From the NCBI RefSeq assembly GCF_007748095.1, contig NZ_CP036287.1:3100001-3164000 (forward strand): 64,000 nt of DNA, in the 5' to 3' direction. The stretch comes from Engelhardtia mirabilis (GTDB lineage Bacteria; Planctomycetota; UBA1135; GCA-002686595). The notes beneath the pieces are model-generated. The model did not search any database. It saw only the letters and a list, made by a program, of their open reading frames with translations, and was not told the DNA's origin. The position numbers and the translations under genes are program-made. Shown in pieces: positions 48,358 to 56,874 of the stretch (positions within the stretch are counted from its first letter, which is position 1; every line of letters starts with the position of its first letter).

Positions 48358-50279
48358 CCTCGCTCAAGCGCCTGCCGATCGACCAGTACCAGCGCTACCG
48401 CTTGGTAGCGGACCTGGCGGAGCGCATGCGCGCCGAAGGACGCCCCTTGCGGGTGCTCGACGTCGGAGGCCGCACCGGCCTGCTGCGGCGCTTCCTGCCC
48501 ACCGACCGGGTCTTCGCGGTGGACCGCGAGGGCATCGACGGCGCCCGCGACCTGGTGCTGGGCAGCGGCGCCCAGCTGCCCTTCGCCTCCGGGAGCTTCG
48601 ACCTGGTGTGCGCCTTCGACACCCTGGAGCACGTCCCGCCCGCCGAGCGTGAGGCCTTCGTCGCGGAGTGTCTGCGAACCAGCCGCGCCCACGTGGTGCT
48701 GATCGGGCCCTGGGCCGGGAGCCGGATCGCCCAGGCCGAGCGCGACCTGGGCACGTTCCTCGAGGACAAGCTCGATCTAGTCCATCGCTACCTGGAAGAA
48801 CACCATCAGCACGGGCTCCCCAGCCGGCGCAGGGCGACGCAGTGGATGACCGAGCGCGGGGCCGAAGTGCTCACCATCGGTCAGGGCAACCTCCAGCGTT
48901 GGCTGTCGCTGATGTGCCTCGAGATCTACATGGAGGCCGATCCGGACCTTCAGCGCTTCGCCCCGCGCCTGTACGAGTTCTACAACGCACACCTCTACAG
49001 CACCGACAACCGCGCGCCCGTCTACCGCCATGCGCTGGTGGCGGCCGTCGACGGAGCCGGCCTGCCCGATGTCGAGGGCATCTTCGGCCCCGAGCAGGAG
49101 TCGCCGGCGCTGTTCGAGGCTCTCAACCGCTTCCTCCCGGACCTGCTCGGCTTCGACCGCGCCAAGGGCCGCTGGCGCGAGGAGCGCCGGCGCTTCACGG
49201 AGATGGTGGAGGAGCTGCGCGGCGAGCTCGACGCACACCGCGAGTTGGTCTCGCGCCTGCGAAGCGACTACGAGAGCCAACTCGAGGTGACGCGCGAGGT
49301 CTCGAGCCTGCGCGAGGAGGAGCTCAGTGACCGCAAGGCCGTGGCGGCCCACGTGGAGCACCTGGAGTCCGAGCTCGCGAAGATGGACGACACGGCCCAG
49401 CGACTCGAACGCAACCGCCTGTCGACCCAGACGGAGCTCGAGGCCGTGATCGCCGACCGCGAAGCGATTCGCGCCAGTCTCGAAGAGGTCTCGGGCGACC
49501 GCGAGCGCGTGCTGCAAGACCGCGATGCGGTCTTGCGCGACCGGGACGCGGTGCTCGCCCATCGGGATGAGCTCCTGGAGGAGCGCGATCGGATCCTGGC
49601 CGACCTGCACGCCGCGCGCGTCGAACGGGACGAGATCCTCGCCGACCGTGATGCCGTAAGGACCCACCGGGACCAGATCGAGGCCGATCTCGGTCGCATG
49701 GTCGCAGACCTTGATCGCGCGCTGGACGAGCGCAATCGGGTGGTCGCCGAACACGAGGGCGCGGCCGTGCGCTTTGGCGTGCGCTTGGCCGAGATCGATC
49801 GCGACCGCGATGCCCTGCGCGAGCGGGCCGAGCACCTGGAGACGGTCATCGCGGCCCAGCGCGAGCAGTCAGAGACCTTCGACCACCGTCGCCTGGCAGC
49901 CGTGGAGCAGCAGCTGCGATCTCAGGTCGAGGCTCACGCGGCCCTGCGCCAAGAACGAGACCTACTCGCCGCCGAACTCGGTCTGGCCAACCGCGAGCGT
50001 GAGTCCCTGCGGCCGCGGGTCGCATGGATCGAGCAGCAAGTCGATCGCGAGCGCCGGGCCTCGGCCGAGGCGCGTGCGGCCCTCGCTGGTCTGCGACGGG
50101 ATCTGACCGAGAGACTCGGCGCGCGCCTCGACGAGGATGATCGACGCCACCTGGGCTTCCCGGCTATCGATTCGGTCGACGGTGGCGCCCCTGCGGCACC
50201 GCTCCGCAGTCGCGGCGCCGACATCCGCAGGACTCGCGCCCGCAACCGCCGCCGCGGTCGCGCGGGTCGGCGGCGTTAG
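48354..50279 (+). CDS. SAM-dependent methyltransferase with long coiled coil (WbdD-like chain terminator candidate)
   Basis: 641 aa. Residues 30-250 are a class I methyltransferase: LRVLDVGGRTGLLRRFLP, VFAVDREG, and FDLVCAFDTLEHVPPAER. From about 275 to 600 the protein is almost pure coiled coil. The heptads are very regular (DRDAVLR, DRDAVLA, HRDELLE, ERDRILA, DLHAARV, ERDEILA). The tail is basic (RARNRRRGRAGRRR). GTG 48354 overlaps the wzt stop. In E. coli O9a, WbdD is a terminal methyltransferase/kinase whose coiled coil acts as a ruler for chain length. Gene position, Wzt-C domain and architecture fit the same role here, but this is inference; a kinase domain is lacking. Confidence 0.82.
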   Translation: MTSLKRLPIDQYQRYRLVADLAERMRAEGRPLRVLDVGGRTGLLRRFLPTDRVFAVDREGIDGARDLVLGSGAQLPFASGSFDLVCAFDTLEHVPPAEREAFVAECLRTSRAHVVLIGPWAGSRIAQAERDLGTFLEDKLDLVHRYLEEHHQHGLPSRRRATQWMTERGAEVLTIGQGNLQRWLSLMCLEIYMEADPDLQRFAPRLYEFYNAHLYSTDNRAPVYRHALVAAVDGAGLPDVEGIFGPEQESPALFEALNRFLPDLLGFDRAKGRWREERRRFTEMVEELRGELDAHRELVSRLRSDYESQLEVTREVSSLREEELSDRKAVAAHVEHLESELAKMDDTAQRLERNRLSTQTELEAVIADREAIRASLEEVSGDRERVLQDRDAVLRDRDAVLAHRDELLEERDRILADLHAARVERDEILADRDAVRTHRDQIEADLGRMVADLDRALDERNRVVAEHEGAAVRFGVRLAEIDRDRDALRERAEHLETVIAAQREQSETFDHRRLAAVEQQLRSQVEAHAALRQERDLLAAELGLANRERESLRPRVAWIEQQVDRERRASAEARAALAGLRRDLTERLGARLDEDDRRHLGFPAIDSVDGGAPAAPLRSRGADIRRTRARNRRRGRAGRRR

Positions 50280-50304
50280 TCACGCCGCACGCGTCGCCTG
50301 ATCG

Positions 50305-51798
50305 TCATGGATTCGATCGGTCGACGCTGCTCGCCACCAGGCCCCCGGCGGTCTCGGACCGAGCCCGCCGCGTGCCGTCGGGGCGCAGCTCGGCGAAGGG
50401 GCCGCGGACTTCGAGCTCACCACCGGCGGCGACGAAGGCGCGCAGACGATCCAGCTCTGCGTCGCTGACGACCGTCAGATCGACGGCGACCAAGCGACCG
50501 AAGCGCGCGACCAACGCCCCGTCCACCGCGTCCAACGGGATCGAGCCCGGGTGCTCGCCCGCCTGACGCAGTTGTTCGAGGGCTTCGCGCCGGCGGACCT
50601 CGTGGTGGCCTTCACGTTCCTGGAGACCGGCCAGCCGCCGCGTCCAGCCGAGGCGATCGCCGCGGGCCTCGCGCAGAAAGGCGTGGGCGAGGCTGTCGTC
50701 GGAGTGCAGTAGCGCCACGCCGCGCGGGTCGCGGTCGCGCTCGGGCTGGGCTGCGCGCGCACGCCGCAGGCTGGTCAGCTCCTGCTCGAGCACCACCCGC
50801 AGTTCGGGTGCGCTGGTGAGGTCTCGGTCGCACCAGACCACGACTCCGTCCACCGGTGCACCGACCAGGCCGCGCAGGTGGGCGCGCAGGGAGTCGGGGT
50901 CTTGCTGGTCCAGGAAGATCGTCTCCAGGATCGTCGCCGGCCCGCGGCCCAGGGCGCGCAGGCTCGCGCAGCGCTCGACGGCATCGGCGACGCGGTAGGG
51001 TTCGAGGACCTCCAGTGCCGCAGCGACCGCCTCGAGGTCGACCCCGCCGAAGGCCGTTTCACCCACCAGTCCCAGCACTCCGACGGCGAGGCCTGGTCGC
51101 AGCGCACGCGAGTGCTCGGCGAGCTCCAGCAGCAGGTCCGACAGCACCGCCCTCTGGAAGGCCCGTCCCCCGAGCCAGGCCCCCAGCTTCCGGGGCGTCG
51201 GCGACGACAGCAGCGCGTCAGTCGAACAGCGTCGCGCGCCGGGGCTGAGTCCGTAGCGCTCGCCCCCGCCCCCGGCGATCCAGCGCTGGAACGCCGCGTC
51301 GCAGTGGGCCGAGTGGCAGAAGTCGATCGGGTCGCCATAGGGCGTGATCGACACCTCGTCGCCCAGCGACACGAAGTCCGCGGCGACGCGGTCATCGGGG
51401 GCCAGGGAAGCGGCCAGGGCCGCGCGCAGGTCGGCGCGGGTCTGCGGGTCGCTCAAGCAGGGCGTGCGTACCAGCTCGCCCTCGTCGCGCGTCGCGCCGA
51501 AGCGAGCCAGGGGAAAACGGACCTCGAGGGAGTCGCGCTCAGGATGCAGGGTGTTGCGACCGGGTCCGTGGCCGACGTAGAAGGGCGCCCCGCGCTCCAC
51601 GAGCCAGGCGGCGGTCCCCGCGCGCTCGACGTGGCTCCCTCCGGTCGCGTTCAGCAGCTGCTGCGGGAGGGGCTCGTCCCGGTGGTCCAGTCGCCACAGG
51701 TAGGCGGGGAAGGCGTCGACGGGCGGCGGCACCTCGATCGGGGACGTCTGGAGCCCGAGTGGCGCGAGGACCATGAGGGCCCCGATCGCAGGCCTCAT
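50305..51798 (-). CDS. Exported glycoside-hydrolase-like protein, function unknown
   Basis: 497 aa from ATG 51798, whose first base overlaps the TGA of the transporter gene (TGATG). The N-terminus GALMVLAPLGLQTSPIEVPP is a weak signal peptide. The motif SLGDEVSITPYGDPIDFCHS and the alternating helix/strand pattern resemble TIM-barrel retaining glycosidases with a catalytic Glu after a beta strand (GDE here). ATILETIFLDQQDP could be the second acid. The C-terminal part has LVAVDLTVVSDAELDRLRAF and GGELEVRGPFAELRPDG, like the beta domain of GH42-type enzymes. No full signature is seen, so this is a weak guess. Confidence 0.6.
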   Translation of the reverse strand: MRPAIGALMVLAPLGLQTSPIEVPPPVDAFPAYLWRLDHRDEPLPQQLLNATGGSHVERAGTAAWLVERGAPFYVGHGPGRNTLHPERDSLEVRFPLARFGATRDEGELVRTPCLSDPQTRADLRAALAASLAPDDRVAADFVSLGDEVSITPYGDPIDFCHSAHCDAAFQRWIAGGGGERYGLSPGARRCSTDALLSSPTPRKLGAWLGGRAFQRAVLSDLLLELAEHSRALRPGLAVGVLGLVGETAFGGVDLEAVAAALEVLEPYRVADAVERCASLRALGRGPATILETIFLDQQDPDSLRAHLRGLVGAPVDGVVVWCDRDLTSAPELRVVLEQELTSLRRARAAQPERDRDPRGVALLHSDDSLAHAFLREARGDRLGWTRRLAGLQEREGHHEVRRREALEQLRQAGEHPGSIPLDAVDGALVARFGRLVAVDLTVVSDAELDRLRAFVAAGGELEVRGPFAELRPDGTRRARSETAGGLVASSVDRSNP

Positions 51799-53630
51799 CA
51801 CTGCACCGCCGCGCGCAGTGGCCACAGCCAGGGGAGGATCACGATCAGCACCGTGCACACGATCGCGGTCAGGGGCGTTCCGACCTTGAGGAAGTCCTTG
51901 AAGCGGTAGTCGCCCGGCCCGACGACCATCGTGTTGGCCTGGTGGGCCACCGGCGACATGAAGGCCATGCTCGCGCCGGCAATCACCGCCAGCAGCAGCG
52001 CCCGCGGGTCGTAGGACAGCTCGCGCGCGACCTCGATCGCCACCTGGGCCATGATGATCCCGGCGGTGACGTTGGTGGTGAGCTGCGTCAGGGCCACGGT
52101 CGCCAACAGCAACAGGGCGATGATCGCGCGCGGCTCGGTGAAGCCCGAACCCAAGCTGAGCAGCAGGTTGGCCACGCGATCGTCGAGGCCCGAGCTGTGG
52201 AAGGCCGTGCCCAGGGCCAGCATCCCGCCGACCAGGAACAGCACCGAGAGGTCCACGGCCTCGCGCGCCTCGTCAGGTCGTACACAACCGCTGAGCACCA
52301 GAGCCAAGGCCCCGGCCAGGGCAGCCACGGAGAGGGGCATCCAACCGACGGCGGAGACGGCCAATACCAGGGCCAGGATCCCGACGGTGATCAGGGCACC
52401 CGAGCCGATGCTCGGCGGCTCGAGCTCGCCCAGCAGCAGCAATCGTCGGCTGCGTCGCATGCGTTCGATGTCGCGTTGGTGACCCTGCATCAGCAGCGTG
52501 TCGCCGACTTCCAGGCGCGCCTCGCGCAACTTGCTGGGCAGCAGCATCGCGTGTTGCGAGATGGCGAGGACGTTGAGCCCGGTCGAGGCACGGAATTCGG
52601 ACTCCGCCAGGGAGCGGCCCACCAGGTCGGAGCCGGCGGGCACCACGCCCTCGACCAGTTGCACGTCGCCGGAGTCCAGGTGCAACCCGTCCACGTCGAT
52701 GCTCGGCCGCTCGCGCAGGCCCAGCTCCTGGCGCAGACCCAGGATGGCGTCGGGGTCCCCCTGCACGATCAGCACGTCGTCGCTGTGGATGCGCCGGTTG
52801 GGCCCCGGGGCGAGCAGCGGCCCGGCCTGGGGTCCATCGCCGTCCTTGCGCACGATGCCGATCACCGCGATGCCGTGCCGGGCCACCGCGTCGATCTCGG
52901 CCACGGTCAGTCCGGCCAAAGAACTCGAGGCCTCGACCAAGACCTCACTGACGAACTTCGGCACCTGGTAGTGCTCGCTGAGGGTCTCGTCCACCCGGCG
53001 ACGGGGCAGCAGGTTGCGCCCTGGCCACACGAAGTAGAGGGTTCCGACGGCCAGCAGGATCAGGCCCAAGTGGGAGAACTCGAACAGGCCGAAGGGCTCG
53101 ATGCCCTCGCGCTCGATGACGCGGTTGATGGCCAGGTTGGTGGAGGTGCCGATCAGGGTGATCAGGCCTCCCAGGAGCGAGCCGAAGCTGAGCGGCATCA
53201 AGAGGCGTGAGACCGGCACGTCCAGCCGGCGCCCCAAGCTCGAAAGCACCGGGATCAGGGTCGCGACCACTCCCGTGTTCGAGAGAACCGACGAGAGCAG
53301 ACCGGAGACTGCCGTGACCTTGGCCGCCAGGGGGGCCTCGGCGGCGGGGCCGCGGCGCCCGTCCTTGCTCGCCAGCAGGCGGTGGGCGATGGCCGTCGCG
53401 ATGCCCCAGCGGTTGACCGCCCGGCCGAAGACGTACATCGATCCGATCAGCACCACCGCCGGGTCCGCGAAGCCCGCGAAGGCCTGCTCGGGGCTCAGCA
53501 CGCGCGTGGCCGCCAGCACCACCACCACCAGTCCCGCGATCACGTCGTAGCGCAGGGCGTCCGTGATGAACAGCACCAGGCTCGCCGCGAGCGTAGCGAG
53601 AACGATCCACTCGTGGCTCGGGACGGGCAT
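51798..53630 (-). CDS. SLC13/DASS-type transporter with two TrkA-C (RCK_C) domains
   Basis: 610 aa. Sodium/dicarboxylate/sulfate-type carrier. The N-terminal helices include VLIGSMYVFGRAVNRWGIA and SSVLSNTGVVATLIPVLSSL. A cytoplasmic insert at about residues 190-390 contains two RCK_C-like repeats (SEVLVEASSSLAGLTVAEID and VQLVEGVVPAGSDLVGRSLA), and the second helical half has ALTQLTTNVTAGIIMAQVAI and SMAFMSPVAHQANTMVVGP. The SNT...P and TTNVTA loops are the substrate/Na site of the family. ATG 53630 is chosen as it starts just before the first helix; the frame is open to 53711. It is coupled to the downstream glycosidase-like gene. Confidence 0.9.
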   Translation of the reverse strand: MPVPSHEWIVLATLAASLVLFITDALRYDVIAGLVVVVLAATRVLSPEQAFAGFADPAVVLIGSMYVFGRAVNRWGIATAIAHRLLASKDGRRGPAAEAPLAAKVTAVSGLLSSVLSNTGVVATLIPVLSSLGRRLDVPVSRLLMPLSFGSLLGGLITLIGTSTNLAINRVIEREGIEPFGLFEFSHLGLILLAVGTLYFVWPGRNLLPRRRVDETLSEHYQVPKFVSEVLVEASSSLAGLTVAEIDAVARHGIAVIGIVRKDGDGPQAGPLLAPGPNRRIHSDDVLIVQGDPDAILGLRQELGLRERPSIDVDGLHLDSGDVQLVEGVVPAGSDLVGRSLAESEFRASTGLNVLAISQHAMLLPSKLREARLEVGDTLLMQGHQRDIERMRRSRRLLLLGELEPPSIGSGALITVGILALVLAVSAVGWMPLSVAALAGALALVLSGCVRPDEAREAVDLSVLFLVGGMLALGTAFHSSGLDDRVANLLLSLGSGFTEPRAIIALLLLATVALTQLTTNVTAGIIMAQVAIEVARELSYDPRALLLAVIAGASMAFMSPVAHQANTMVVGPGDYRFKDFLKVGTPLTAIVCTVLIVILPWLWPLRAAVQ

Positions 53631-53846
53631 GGTGGGGAGGGGGCGGTCGGGCTCCGGCCGGAGCGATCCGAGCGGCCAGGCGGGACCCAGCTTGACCCGC
53701 GGGCACACCACGCCGCAAGCGGAGCCCCGCGCCAGGCTCCCGATCCCACCCCCGGCGACGTATCCTTGTCGCGGGAGACCCCGCCCCGGGCCTTGAACGA
53801 GACCTCAGGTCTGCCCATACCTGCCCGTGCCTTCCCCGACCGACCC

Positions 53847-54992
53847 TTGACCCTCCAACCGATCCGCATCGACGAGTTCGCCCACCACGTGGGGAGCTGG
53901 CTGGTTTCGCCCGGCCCCGAGTCCGACGTGGTCGTTTCGTGCCGGGTCCGATTGGCCAGAAACCTCTCCGCCTTCCCCTTCGTCACCCGGCTCGCGGATG
54001 ACAAGGCGGCGCTCCTGGCCAAGGAGCTGCGCGCAGCCCTGACGGACCTGTCCGAGGGTGGTCCGGCCGGCGAGGCGGCCAGCACCGGCGACGGCACCTG
54101 GGTCGACATCCCCAAGGCCTCGAGCGTGGCGCGCCTGCTCCTGCGGGAGCGGCACCTGGTCAGCCGCGACCTGGCGCCGATCGAGGAGCAGCGCCGCGTG
54201 CCCGCGGGGCGCGCTGTGTTCTTCGCCCAGGCCGAGACCGTCTCGGCCATGGTCAACGAGGAGGACCACCTGCGCCTGCAGGGCTTCGCGGGAGGTTTCG
54301 ACCTGGGTCTGGCCTGGCAGCGTGTGCGCGAGCTGGACCAGGGCCTCGAAGGGCGCGTCGACTTCGCCGTGTCGGAGCGCCTGGGCTACCTGACCGCCTG
54401 CCCGACCAACGTCGGGACCGGCATGCGCGCCTCGGTCATGCTGCACCTGCCGGCCCTGGGCCTGGTGCGCGCGGAACTCGAGAAGGTCTTCGCCGCGGCC
54501 CAGCGCACCGGGCTCGCCGTGCGCGGTATGTACGGCGAGGGCACCCGCGCGGCGGGGGACCTGTATCAGATCTCCAACCAGGTCACCCTCGGTCGCTCCG
54601 AGCCGGACCTGATCGGCGATCTCGAGTCCCTCGTGCCTTGCATCGTGGACTTCGAGCGTCGCGTGCGGAAGTCACTCATGGACGAGCGCCGCAGCTCGCT
54701 GGAGGAACGCGTGGAGCGCTCGTTGGGCATGCTCTGCAATGCCAAGACCATGCCCACCGACGTGGCCCTGATGCACCTCTCCAACCTGCGACTCGGTTCG
54801 TGTCTGGGGCTCTTCGATCGCGTGCAGGTGCAGGAGCTCAACGGCCTCGCAGTGCAGATTCAACGCGGGCACATCCAAGTGCGTAGCGTGCCCACGGCCA
54901 GCGCCGCCCTGTTGGACGCTCGAGAGCGGGATCAACTGCGCGCGACCTTCCTGCGCGAGCGCTTCGCAGACGGTGGAGGATCAGCCCAATGA
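53847..54992 (+). CDS. mcsB: Protein-arginine kinase
   Basis: ATP:guanido phosphotransferase-family enzyme that phosphorylates arginines on proteins, marking them for ClpCP. 381 aa. The N-terminal PESDVVVSCRVRLARNLSAFPF matches McsB (PESDIVLSSRIRLARN), and the catalytic Cys motif is LTACPTNVGTGMRASVMLHLP. EEDHLRLQ and RGMYGEGTRAAGDLYQISNQ are family specific. TTG 53847 reproduces the usual McsB N-terminal length; TTG 53793 is an alternative. No mcsA, ctsR or clpC is adjacent. The stop overlaps the start of the tiny gene at 54989 (ATGA). Confidence 0.92.
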   Translation: MTLQPIRIDEFAHHVGSWLVSPGPESDVVVSCRVRLARNLSAFPFVTRLADDKAALLAKELRAALTDLSEGGPAGEAASTGDGTWVDIPKASSVARLLLRERHLVSRDLAPIEEQRRVPAGRAVFFAQAETVSAMVNEEDHLRLQGFAGGFDLGLAWQRVRELDQGLEGRVDFAVSERLGYLTACPTNVGTGMRASVMLHLPALGLVRAELEKVFAAAQRTGLAVRGMYGEGTRAAGDLYQISNQVTLGRSEPDLIGDLESLVPCIVDFERRVRKSLMDERRSSLEERVERSLGMLCNAKTMPTDVALMHLSNLRLGSCLGLFDRVQVQELNGLAVQIQRGHIQVRSVPTASAALLDARERDQLRATFLRERFADGGGSAQ

Positions 54993-55084
54993 TCTTCAGC
55001 CTCGTGATTCTGTTCGGAGTGATCGTGGTGGTGGTGGTGGTGGTCGCCGTGATCGTGGGTGTGGGGGGAGGGTCCAAGCAGTGA
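54989..55084 (+). CDS. 31-residue single-span membrane peptide between mcsB and moaA
   Basis: A very short gene. ATG 54989 overlaps the mcsB stop (ATGA), and its TGA (55082-55084) overlaps the GTG start of moaA (GTGA). The product opens MIFSLVILFG, continues with a Val/Ile-rich hydrophobic stretch including seven Val in a row, and ends VGVGGGSKQ. It would be one transmembrane helix with a short Gly/Ser/Lys tail. The double overlap, with both junctions of the exact type used elsewhere in this window, is the main evidence that it is a real gene. The GTG-triplet run also makes slippage possible. Function unknown. Confidence 0.6.
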   Translation: MIFSLVILFGVIVVVVVVVAVIVGVGGGSKQ

Positions 55085-56037
55085 TCGACCAGTACGGGCG
55101 CCGCGTGACCTACCTGCGGGTCTCCCTGACCAACCGCTGCCAACTGAGCTGCACCTACTGCACGCTGCAGGACGAGCCGGCCGAGGTCATGACCCCCGAT
55201 GAGATCGAGACGATCCTGCGCGTGGCGTCGGATCGATTGGGCTTCCGCAAGGTGCGCCTGACCGGGGGCGAGCCGACCCTGCGCCGCGACCTGCCGGACA
55301 TCGTGCGACGCATCGACGCGATCCCCGGGATCCGCGAGGTCGCTCTGACGACCAACGCGATGCTGCTCGAGCGGCGTGCGGCCGAGCTGCACGCAGCGGG
55401 GCTGCGGACCGTCAACGTCAGCCTCGACACCCTGCGCCCGGAGCGCTTCAAGGAGCTGACCGGCAGCGATGGTCTGGCCGACGTGCTGGCCGGCCTGCGC
55501 GCGGCCCGCGACATCGGGATCCCCAACGTCAAGGTCAACGCGGTTCTGATGGGCGGCGTGAACGACGACGAGGTGGCGGACTTCGTGCGCTTCGCGGCGA
55601 CGGAGCGCATCGAGGTGCGCTTCATCGAGCACATGCCAATGGACTCCGAGCGCGTGGAGCGCTGGAAGGTGGAGCCCCGGGAGGTCCTGGCGGCCCTGGC
55701 TGGCGAGGCCGGCGTCCAGCCGTTGCCTGCCCGCCAAGACGGCGGCCCGGCTGAACGCTTCCGCGTGGGCGAGGCCACGATCGGCTTCATCCACGCCATG
55801 TCGAATCCCTTCTGCGACCGCTGCAACCGGCTGCGGATCACGGCCGAGGGCACGATCCGCTCCTGCCTCTTGACCGGCGGCGAGGTCGACCTCAAGTCGG
55901 CCATCCGTGCCGGCGGCAGTGCCGCGGAAGTCGAGCGGCGAGTCGAGCAGCTCTTCCGCCAGGCCGCCGACATGAAGCCCCCGATCTACGACCTCCAGCG
56001 CGAGGGCGGGATCGCCATGCGCGCCATCGGCGGCTGA
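55081..56037 (+). CDS. moaA: GTP 3',8-cyclase (molybdenum cofactor biosynthesis protein A)
   Basis: Radical-SAM enzyme that starts molybdopterin synthesis from GTP. 318 aa. It has the N-terminal [4Fe-4S] motif in SLTNRCQLSCTYC (CxxxCxxC), RLTGGEPTLRRDLPD for SAM binding, NVSLDTLRPERFKELTG, and the second cluster in NPFCDRCNRLRITAEGTIRSC (CxxC...C). The C-terminus ends in IGG, the GG dipeptide needed for activity. GTG 55081 is chosen from the overlap with the tiny upstream gene; the frame is open to 54973. Other moa genes are not adjacent. Confidence 0.95.
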   Translation: MIDQYGRRVTYLRVSLTNRCQLSCTYCTLQDEPAEVMTPDEIETILRVASDRLGFRKVRLTGGEPTLRRDLPDIVRRIDAIPGIREVALTTNAMLLERRAAELHAAGLRTVNVSLDTLRPERFKELTGSDGLADVLAGLRAARDIGIPNVKVNAVLMGGVNDDEVADFVRFAATERIEVRFIEHMPMDSERVERWKVEPREVLAALAGEAGVQPLPARQDGGPAERFRVGEATIGFIHAMSNPFCDRCNRLRITAEGTIRSCLLTGGEVDLKSAIRAGGSAAEVERRVEQLFRQAADMKPPIYDLQREGGIAMRAIGG

Positions 56038-56117
56038 GGCTCAGAAGGCGCCGAGCTCGTGCGGCGGCAAGCCGCCGGCAGCCCGCGTTGGCCGTGGATC
56101 GCGGTGACCGATGTGGC

Positions 56118-56786
56118 CTAACGCCGCGGACCGCGCGTCGTCGGCGGGATCGCGAGCACGGGCGCGATGCACTCGGGCAGTCGCCGCCGGGTACCGACGG
56201 GCAGCGGGAAGGTGTAGCGCGCGCCCACGTCGAGCTCGAGCGGATCACCCGCGCGGTGGAACAGGTCCACCAGGCCGCCGGGGTGGCCTTCGAGGCGGAA
56301 GGAGCTGCCGTGGGGCAGGAGGCGCTGGCCGCGGGGCAGGCTGACGGCCAGGGCGCCCCGGCGCACCTCGATCTCGGCCGAGGCCAGGCGCCGGAAGCCC
56401 ACTGCGCGCCCTCCGAGTGGGCCGCTGACCGGATCCACGAAGACACCGGCAGGGCCCGTCAGGCGTAGGGACGCGCTCCCGGACCAGGCCAGCTCGACCA
56501 CCGACTCGACCCCCAGCTCCAGGTAGAAGCTGCGGTGGTGGAGTCGGGGGCCCGCCTGGCGGGTGAGCCACTGGAGCTCGTCACCGATCCGCAGATGGCC
56601 CCAGCCGGCGATGACCTCGACCCGTACCGGATCGCCCGCCGCGGGTCGCTGGACCCCCGAGGGGCCGGTCTGGGCGCCCTCCGGCGTGATCTGACGGCCC
56701 ATCTGGGCCTGGGCGCCGCCCACGAGCAGGCACAGGCCGAGCAGAGCTCGGACCCCGCGCCCCAGGGATGTGCCCGGTCGATCCAT
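56118..56786 (-). CDS. Exported protein of unknown function
   Basis: 222 aa with a signal peptide (VRALLGLCLLVGGAQA, cleavage near AQA-QM). The mature part is beta-rich: VRVEVIAGWGHLRIGDELQW, FYLELGVESVVELAWSGSAS, AEIEVRRGALAVSLPRG and a C-terminal block rich in Pro and Arg. Alternating short strands with a repeated GPAGVFVDPVSGPLGG turn resemble FecR-type or other surface beta-sandwich domains, but there is no firm match. It is convergent with moaA (81 bp) and lies 88 bp downstream of the HAD gene on the same strand. Confidence 0.6.
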   Translation of the reverse strand: MDRPGTSLGRGVRALLGLCLLVGGAQAQMGRQITPEGAQTGPSGVQRPAAGDPVRVEVIAGWGHLRIGDELQWLTRQAGPRLHHRSFYLELGVESVVELAWSGSASLRLTGPAGVFVDPVSGPLGGRAVGFRRLASAEIEVRRGALAVSLPRGQRLLPHGSSFRLEGHPGGLVDLFHRAGDPLELDVGARYTFPLPVGTRRRLPECIAPVLAIPPTTRGPRR

Positions 56787-56874
56787 CTCGACTGGGATCG
56801 GCCGTATGGCGCCGCCAGTTGAGGGACGCTGGCCAAATGGCCCGTCGGAGGGCCCCCAGCGGCCTTTCCCGGCC

